From Ampullaceana balthica (Eukaryota; Mollusca; Gastropoda; Lymnaeidae): 64,000 nucleotides of DNA. How positions within the stretch are numbered: position 1 is the first letter of the stretch; every line of letters starts with the position of its first letter. The translations under genes and the position numbers were made by a program. The stretch covers positions 1,555,001 through 1,619,000 of the forward strand of contig CALYLW010000055.1 of assembly GCA_944989445.1 (NCBI GenBank). The letters run 5' to 3'. This document shows positions 53,901 to 62,900 of the stretch, piece after piece. The notes beneath the pieces are model-generated. The model saw nothing but the letters and a program-made list of their open reading frames with translations. It searched no databases and was not told the origin of the DNA.

Positions 53901-56900
53901 CAAGAAGTAGAAAACATCCAGAAGAGATGGGGCAGCATTTTATCAAATTCTGAAGACAGGTCACGCAAAGTGGACAAAATGTATGAGGCTTGGACTGCAT
54001 ACAGTAATGAGTTAGATTCTTTCCAAGAAACTCTTGACAAGATTCAGAATAGATTGGCTACTGATCCTAACATTAACACAGCTGATATCCAAGTATTGGA
54101 ACATGAACTGGCTTTGGCCAAGGTAAAATTCCTTTTTTAATTCTGATGCAAAAAATAAGCTTAGTGCTTTCCAGATACCTGTGAAAATGAACATTTACCT
54201 TTTTGGTTTCAAATTCTCATATTTTATTAAAAATTATTCCATTGCTCACTCAAATCTTTAAATATTTTAAGTAAATAAAAGGATAAAAATAATTATCTTT
54301 ATTTGATTTGCTTTTAAATTCATTCATAGGCTTTACAAGATGAGGTGCGCAGTCATCAGTCTCAGTTACATAATTTAGCCAGACAGTTTGAGGTGGTGCA
54401 GACCCATGCTAGTCCTGAAGGTCTCAAAGTGATCAAATCTAAGCAAGATTCCATTAAAAAGGATTGGAAGTAAGTCAAATTAAGTTAGTTCAAATTTGAA
54501 ATTGTAAAAAAAAATATTTTTGATTGAATAGAGTTACAATTAAATTTAGCTTCCCCACTCAAGCATGTAGAACAATCAAAAGAATTTTATCCTTGAAAAA
54601 ACTGTATATTTAGAAAGTTGAGTTGGAAAAATTGTAATTTCAAGTGTTGATAAAAAAACAGAAAAGTTTATCTTTTGAAATTTGAAAAAAATTAGGATTT
54701 TAGCAGGTCTTGGCCAAGTTCAAATCTAATATAATCGATTTAAACTGGCTGAAACATTTCAGAACAGTTAATTCAAACATATTATTTGGAATCATAAGTA
54801 TTGACTATAAAAGATCTTTTTAAAAATAATTTTTTATAAACAAATTGCATTTTAGTGACGTCAACAACGCTGTAACTGAGAGGCAGAAAGTCCTAACAAA
54901 TGCTCTACAGCACAGGAAGGACTTCTACAGCAGACTTCAAGACTCTGAGAAATGGTTGACAAAGATGCAGAAAAATCTTGACAATGGCAATGAGATCTAC
55001 TCAGATGAAGTGGGGGAGATCCAAGCTAAATTGAAGGTAGAAGTTTAAACCTTTGAAATATTTATTTGCAGTTTAGTTTTAGCACTTTTCAATAAATAAT
55101 ATTTAAGATTTTTTAATATAAATAATGAATCGTTAAAAAGATATCAAAATGCCATGCTTTGATTATATAATTAAATGATGTTTTTTTAAAAAGAGTTTTG
55201 ACCTCTTGACCTTTGCATCCAATCTAAGATGTTTTTATTATAAATATTCTCCAGTCAATGAAAGATGAAACAAGGGCACAAGATAAAACCTTTCAAGAAC
55301 TCCAGCAAGAATTTAAAGAGCTTGTGTCTGTCTGCGATGAGGAAGAGGCTGCCATTCTCAGTGAGCGTTTCAACAAAATCATAGAAGGATACACCAAAGT
55401 AGAAGACCTGATTGGCAACAGAGAAGACTTGTGCAAAAAGTGGGTGGGATACAATGATGCACAGAAAGATGTACAAGCTAAACTCAAGTCTCTACAGGTA
55501 ACTCATAAAATCTTTTAGAAAAATGTGATGTTGTAAATATGAGCCCTCTGCATTTTAAGTGAGATGTATAATTTTAATTTGGAAAGGTGAATTATCCGGC
55601 AAACTTAATTAAACCTGATTGGTGTGTAGACAATTTTTACAGCTAAAAAAACGATTTCTTAAAGTGTTTCCATTGTTAAATCTCTTTACTTTATTCTGCA
55701 GGCCCGCCTTCAGTCTCCAAATATAAGTGAGGCAGAAGTTGCTCAAATAATGCAGGAAATAAACACACTACGCAAATCCCTGCAACCTTGGAGCAAGGAT
55801 GCTGACAGTCTAGACGACCTCATGTCCACTGCGCAAATGGTCATCAAAGACCGAGCCACCCAGAGGACACTGCATTTTGGGTCTGAGCTTCAGGCACTTG
55901 AGAACCTCTGTGACCAGGCAGGTGCCTCTGCTAAACAGAAGGTGGAACAGCTGGGTGAAATAACTCAGATGAGCACCGAGTTTGTCCACAAGAAGGACGA
56001 CCTAGTTGGCAACCTGATCAAAGTCCAGAAAAAGTTACTGGCTGCCAAGCCTGGCAAATCTAACCTGCAGGGTCTCAAGGATCTTGTCAAAGAAATTGAG
56101 GTAAGATGTGCAATTTACTCCTCTCTTCTTTCAATACCTTTGCAAATTCTTTTGCCTTCTATTACCAACTCTTTACTGAGTTTGGGGATAATAATAATAT
56201 CAATGTATAATGCTCATTTCAATTGTGCTGGTATCTATCAGTACCAAATGCTCATAGCGCATAAAAAAAAGCAATAGGAAGAAATGACAATGAAGAGAGA
56301 GAAGAACTTGAAATACTTTAATTTATAATAATTATAATTTATTGCCTGTATTTTAAACTTGTTAAATAATATTCCCCAATCTTGTGCTTTTATTTTACTA
56401 AAGTTTGAACTGTTTGCAATTGAACATGTGGATTTTACCAAAGTATTTATCTATCAATTAGGCCATTCGAGAAGATGTATTTAATAATAACCCAGAGTAT
56501 GAACAACTGAGAGAACTTGGAAGACAAATCATGCACAGTGATCCAAACAAGGCAGCAGCTATTCAACAACAGCTTGGCCAGGTGGGTAAAGCTCTTTAGG
56601 GAAAGCTCTTTGGGACGTGGTGGTTGAGTGGCAGTGCGCTCGACTGGCGTACCGATGGTCACGGGTTCGAATCCATGTGAAGGCAAGGATTTGTTCCCGG
56701 GGCCTAGGGCGTCCCTGAATCACCCAGCTCCGAATGGGTACCTAACACTAGTTAGGCGGCTGGGTAATGAGTGGAACCCTCATAGTCGTGGCCTGTGAAC
56801 GCTGCATCACTTGCCAAAAGATCATCCGTCACAGTCTGTGGACGCAATTATCTTCTGCATAGATGGAGTTTCTGTATAGATAAGATAAGAAGATAAGAAT

Positions 56901-59900
56901 ATTCAAATTTGAATTCTTTTCATTTCCCTGTGACTTTATAGTAATTTGATAATAAATAACTTAAAGATCACTTGATCAACTCAGTTCAAATGGAAATATA
57001 CCTTGATGTTCAACAGGTGAATGCCGCCTGGGAAGAGATCCAAGGGCTGATAGCAGACAAACACCAACAGCTGAATGGCGTGGCCAACATGTGGCAGCAG
57101 TACAATGATGCCAAACAAGGAGTGCTGAAAATTGTTGATGATGTCAACCCCCTTCTACAGCAAGATCTGGCATTCAACAATCAAGCTGATGTAAAGAAGT
57201 CTCTAGACCTCCATAAGGTAAACTTTCTTTTCTAATGGCACACATTCTATCTTGTCTCTAATATTCCCTTCCCTTTATCCTTTTTTTCTATATCTCCTCT
57301 TTTGTCATTGTGTGCACTAAAACAGTGCTTCTCAAAGTGGTGGTCCACGGATCAGTGCTGGTCCATGGGCCATCCGCCGCTGGTTGGCAGAAGTTATAAA
57401 AAATGACTGAAAAATCTAATTATAAACCCCCATTTTCATCTATTAATACTAACCATATAGAATATGTCAATTTTTCGGCAATAAGCACATAAAATGAAAT
57501 TAATAAATTACATTTTGCTACCATGTCAGTACAGGGAAAATAGTGCACTGGTCCCTGGTGCAATGGAAAAATTCCTGCCAGTCCGCCATACTAAAAAGTT
57601 TGAGAAGCACTGCACTAAAATATAATTGCACAATATTCTGGAATTTTAAAGACAATCAGCAAAAATTGAGAAAAATTAAAAAGTAAATCACATGGATAGT
57701 TAACTTTGAAAATAATTGAAATAATATTTTATGAAGTTTATGAACTAAAACACAATATTGATATTTTTATTCCTCTGATTAAATTTATTACAAAACATTA
57801 CTGTGCAGATATGTATATATTTATTATATCCTTTTTAAAAGGGACAACATTTGACAATTTTAATAAATCAAACACCAGACACCTAAAATATTTTACTAGC
57901 ATTAAAATCAAGTGAGAAGAATGACTTTATTTGTTATCCTTTAGATTAGAAAAACCACTGGCTCAGTCAATTCTGAAATATTAGGCTATAAAAGAAATTT
58001 TTACTTCTTTTAGTCCTAACAGCATAAGCCCTGAATAAGGTGGTCTTAAATTTCTGTGATGAAGAGTGTAGAAAGTGTCATCCTACATTTTTTAAAGTTC
58101 ACAGCATTTTTCTTGAAAGTTCTTTATGTGAAGGTTGAATCTATAGCCTGTTCTAATATATGATAGAATTAATCCTTTAGGTCTCATTGAAAAGAAATAA
58201 GAAAATAATGCAAATCAGGTTGATGTTTTTAATATATGTAAGATTGAATATTTGAATCAGGTTGATGTATTTAATATATGTAAGATTGAATATTTGAATC
58301 AGGTTGATGTATTTAATATATGTAAGATTGAATATTTGAATCAGGTTGATGTATTTAATATATGTCAGATTGAATATTTGAATCAGGTTGATGTATTTAA
58401 TATATGTAAGATTGAATATTTGAATCAGGTTGATGTATTTAATATATGTAAGATTGAATATTTGAATCAGGTTGATGTATTTAATATATGTCAGATTGAA
58501 TATTTCTTCTTGCCTTCAGAATGCTGAGTTTGAACTCCATGCCAATCAGACTCACTTGGACCACATGAACACCAAAGGGGTGCAACTGCTGGAAGACTTG
58601 AAGAGTATTCCTAATTTTGACTTTTCTGGTATGGAAAATGACCTTGATGAAGTGAATCTAAAATGGGAGACAGCTAACTCTGTAAGTAATGTCCACTTTG
58701 TGTTAAACAATAACATTTTTTGTTATTTTCTCAACAACAAAGTGGTAACATGAATTTGAATTCGTACGCCTGCCAATAATGCAATAAATGATATGTGAGT
58801 AACACCAATATCTTTCAGGTCATTGATCAACACAAAGAAAATTTGGAAGCTCAACTGGCCTGCTGGGATCAGATACAATCAGGGGAGGAAGAGGTCAGTG
58901 CTTGGGTCAACTCTATGGTCAGCAAATTGGATGACAGCCTCAATCACTTTGATGACGCTGTCAGTGTGGAATCAAGACTTACCAAGTTCAAGGTGAGAGT
59001 TACTAGTGGTCATGGGTTAGCTTGTTCTATTTTAAAATAATTTAACACAAAGGTTGGCTATTTATAGCTGTTATCATGTTTTCAGTATCTGCTATTGACA
59101 TAGAACTAAAATACATCAAAGTTCAGAGTAGTTAATATTTTAAAAAGACGATTACTTAAGTTTACATGTTTAAATATTGTAGGATGAGGCCCCCTATTAT
59201 GAGGAGGTCATGAATGAAGTCAAACAGAAACTCAAAGACTTACAAGAACTCAATAAAAATAAATCCATCCCAAGTCTGGCATCTACCCAACAAGACATAC
59301 AGAAACAATTCAAGAAAGCAGAAACGCTAGGTACATGTTTTGGGTTTGTTATTTAAAGTGAAGTTGTATTTAAGTTTAAACGACCTGGCTTCTGTTAATC
59401 TATTGGTAAAAAAAAGAGTTTGTCATCTGGGCTTCTCACAGTGGTGGTCCAAGGACTGGTGCCGGCCCGTGGGCCATCAACTGTCGGACCGCAGAAGTTA
59501 TCAAAAAGGATAGAAAAATTTAACTATAATCCCTTATTTGCAACCATTAATACTAAAACCCTGTACAAAATGTCAATTTTTCATTAATAAACACATAAAA
59601 TGAAACAAATAAAATAAAATAAATAACATTTTGCCACCACGTCAGTACAGTGAAAATAGTTCACTGGTCCCTGGTGCAATGGAAAAATTCCTGCCAGTCC
59701 ACCATACTAAAAAGTTTGAGAAGAACTGGTCTACATGTTTTAAATTTAAACCAACAAAGGATAATGTGTGATAAAATATGACATTAAAAACGTTTATTGT
59801 GAAAATATAAGTTATGCATAAGTTAATTATTAATACACAGCTGAATTTGTAATTTTAAATAAAAAATGTATTTCAACATTCCTTTTCTGTATTATTATTT

Positions 59901-62900
59901 AATAAAGTTTTTATTATAAAAAAAATGAGGATGACTCATAAAATAAATGTCTATATCATTAAGAAATTTGTTTCCCTAATACAATCTAATATTTTTTGGT
60001 ATAATTATGTTTCTTTTAATATGGGGTTTACTATAACAATTGCTAAACTTACTGGAGATAATAAATATGTATTTCGTTATAGATTTGTAACCTTCACATT
60101 ATTTTTCTCAAATCTTCCATTACCGCTGTGCAGCTAATCAATTGGAATCCATGATGTCAACCTTCACTGACGAGCACCAAGGCCTCCAGCAGTCCATGAC
60201 AGATGAGACAGAATGGATGAACCAGCTCAAGGAGGCACTGGCTAAGTGTGATGATGTTACTGGTAGCAAGGAAGACTTGATAGAGAGATATGAAACAGCT
60301 AAGGTAAGAATATATATCTATTAGATAAGGTAATTAATGAAAATTGCTTAAAATAAGAACCAACAAAATAACACTCAGCGACTGTAAGTTGTCTTTAAAA
60401 CACCTCATTTTGTCAGTTCTATATCTGCTGATATGTCAATGTTGTATTTTTTTCTCACTGCAACAAAAAAATACTAATGGCTTTTTTTTTATTGTAATGA
60501 ATATAATGTAATATTGTAATTTTCTTTTCCCCCATCACAGCACCTGCTGCAGGAACTGGCCTCACACCAGAGACAGATAACAACACTCCAAGAGAAGACA
60601 GGAAACCTACAGAAGAAGTACCCATCAGCCGAGACCTCCAGCCTGTCCAAAGATGGCGTCGTGGTGATGAAGAAGTTTGAGTCTCTCACACAGAGAGCAG
60701 ACAGGATCCAGGGTTCTTTGCTGAACCAACTAGAACAACAGTGCTCTGAAGCCCAGCAGCTTCAGATGAGGTGGATGAATAACACTAAGGAAAAAGTGGC
60801 CTGGTGTGGAGACATAGCTGGTGACCGTTACAGTGTGGAGGCCAAACTTGCAACAATTAAGGTTTGTTTGAAATAAGCTTATGGCCAGAGAAATGTTGTT
60901 GTGGAATGTTTTGCTGGAGAAAGTTATCCCTAAAACACCTAATTCTTTCAGTTTTATAATTATTTTTACCATCCCCTGTTACAACAAGAATATAAAACTA
61001 AAATTAGGACTGTGGAAATTAATGATTAATTAATCGATTTATCGTTAAATTTTTTATTGGATTAAAATTAATTTGATCTATTAAAATTTGATTAAAATTT
61101 AAGAAAATATTTCTAATCTTTTTTTGTTGCAATTTATTAATAATTTTTATTTTTTTTTAACCTACATTCTTTTCCCTTGTGTTATTTATATTTATTTAGA
61201 TATGCATACGTAAACATAAAGGTTTTTCTTACTTATTTCTTGCAAAGCAGAACCAATTTGCTGTGTTATGTCACAAAATTTGGGAGCCATGGAATTATCT
61301 CGACTTAACCGATTTCGCAAAATAATGAATTGCGACTTAACTGGATCTATGTATGCGCTATAAAAATATAATTAATCAAAATTAATCGATTAAATTTTTT
61401 CCTGATTAATTGAACAAAAATTTTTTAGTCAGTACCAGCCCTAACTAAAATACTACCTTACATTGATAAACTAGAATAAATTCAAAAAAGAGCTGTCAAA
61501 TTCAAATTCATTAATTAAAAATTGACAACAGTAACACCATTAGTTAAATAATTAAACTTAAAAGCACTAGAGGACAGAAGAACAAAGAGCAAAGTAGAAA
61601 TAATGCATAAGGCAATTAATTCTAACTTGGAAATACAAAAGGATAATCTTATAAAACCTCAGACGTAGATAGGGATAAAAACTCTTTTTCTTATTCCTTA
61701 CACAAGAACAAACACATACAAAATCTCTTTCTTATCATCTGTAATTTGGGTGTGGAATGGGTTTCCTGATCAAACTAAGACATTATCAATATTTAAAACT
61801 CTAATAAAAATTCAAGACTAGACATAAAGGATGGATAAGCAAAGGATGTAATCATCTTCTGTACGGAAGGAATGTGATACGATAAGAAGATCAGATAAAT
61901 AATGATTTATTTTTTTTAATGCTGTCTATTATAAATTGTTTCTTTACCCAGGACTTGAAAGCTGGTCTTCAAGAAGGAGAAGAAAAACGTCAAGAAGCCA
62001 TAAACAGACTGGATGCCATCAAAGGAGTTCTCCCTAAAGCCAAGCAAGCTGAACTTGAGGCCAATCGTAAAGCAATGGAGAAAGACTGGCAGAATCTGAT
62101 ACAATCTTTGAACCAAACTCAGTGAGTACAATTGGAGTGACATTGTAATTGTAATAGAAAACAGCAGCCCCAACAAGATCATAAAATTACTAAATGTTCT
62201 TACTTTTCTAAATTGAAACAAATGTTATTTAAATATTTCCACATTTTTCTCAAAAGGCATTGTTAGAATGCTTACATATCCCCTTAGCACATTACAGTTT
62301 TTTGTTCATATCCAATCTTCAATGAACTTAACATGTAACCAAATGGTCATAAACTTACAAGACACAAATTTTATAGTATTTATTTTATTTTCCCCATAAA
62401 AATTGTTCTGTCATAGTCAGTTTAAAATGATCAATTAAACCCTGCAGTGAAGTTGCTTTCTACAATTTTTAAAAATTAATTTTCTTTCCTTCCAAAATCC
62501 AAACAGATCCAAATTAGAGAATTCTATGGGACAGTGGCAAGAGTATGATCAGCGCTATGAAGTTTTGTCTCAGTGGCTGAAAGATACAGAGGCTGACATT
62601 AGAACCGAGGCTGCCCTTCAACCTGATATTAACTCTAAAAAGCAACAATTGGAACACTTTAAGGTTAAGTGCATTAGCTGAACTACTTACTGTCTCAGTC
62701 TTCAGTGTTGGATTTTAAAAAAAAATAGTTTTGATTATTTTTAAAATGTATAAATAATATTATTTATTAATTTCATCATACTTACACTGATAATTCAAAA
62801 TAAACATAAAAAATGGCTTAAAAAATGATGGTTAATTTTATAACATAATATTTTATTAAAACTACCCTGTACACAAAATCTTTTTAAAGATTAATTTAAT

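Noticed and set aside
36502..56900. Three tRNA genes with clear A and B boxes
   Set aside because: The sequence after the B box is a long shared body and a GATAAG tail rather than a tRNA acceptor end; these are SINE copies.
58252..58527. [14 protein letters not shown] repeat protein as an extra nesprin exon
   Set aside because: The frame that runs through the 42-bp array ends in a stop when it reaches exon 36, and it bears no spectrin heptads.
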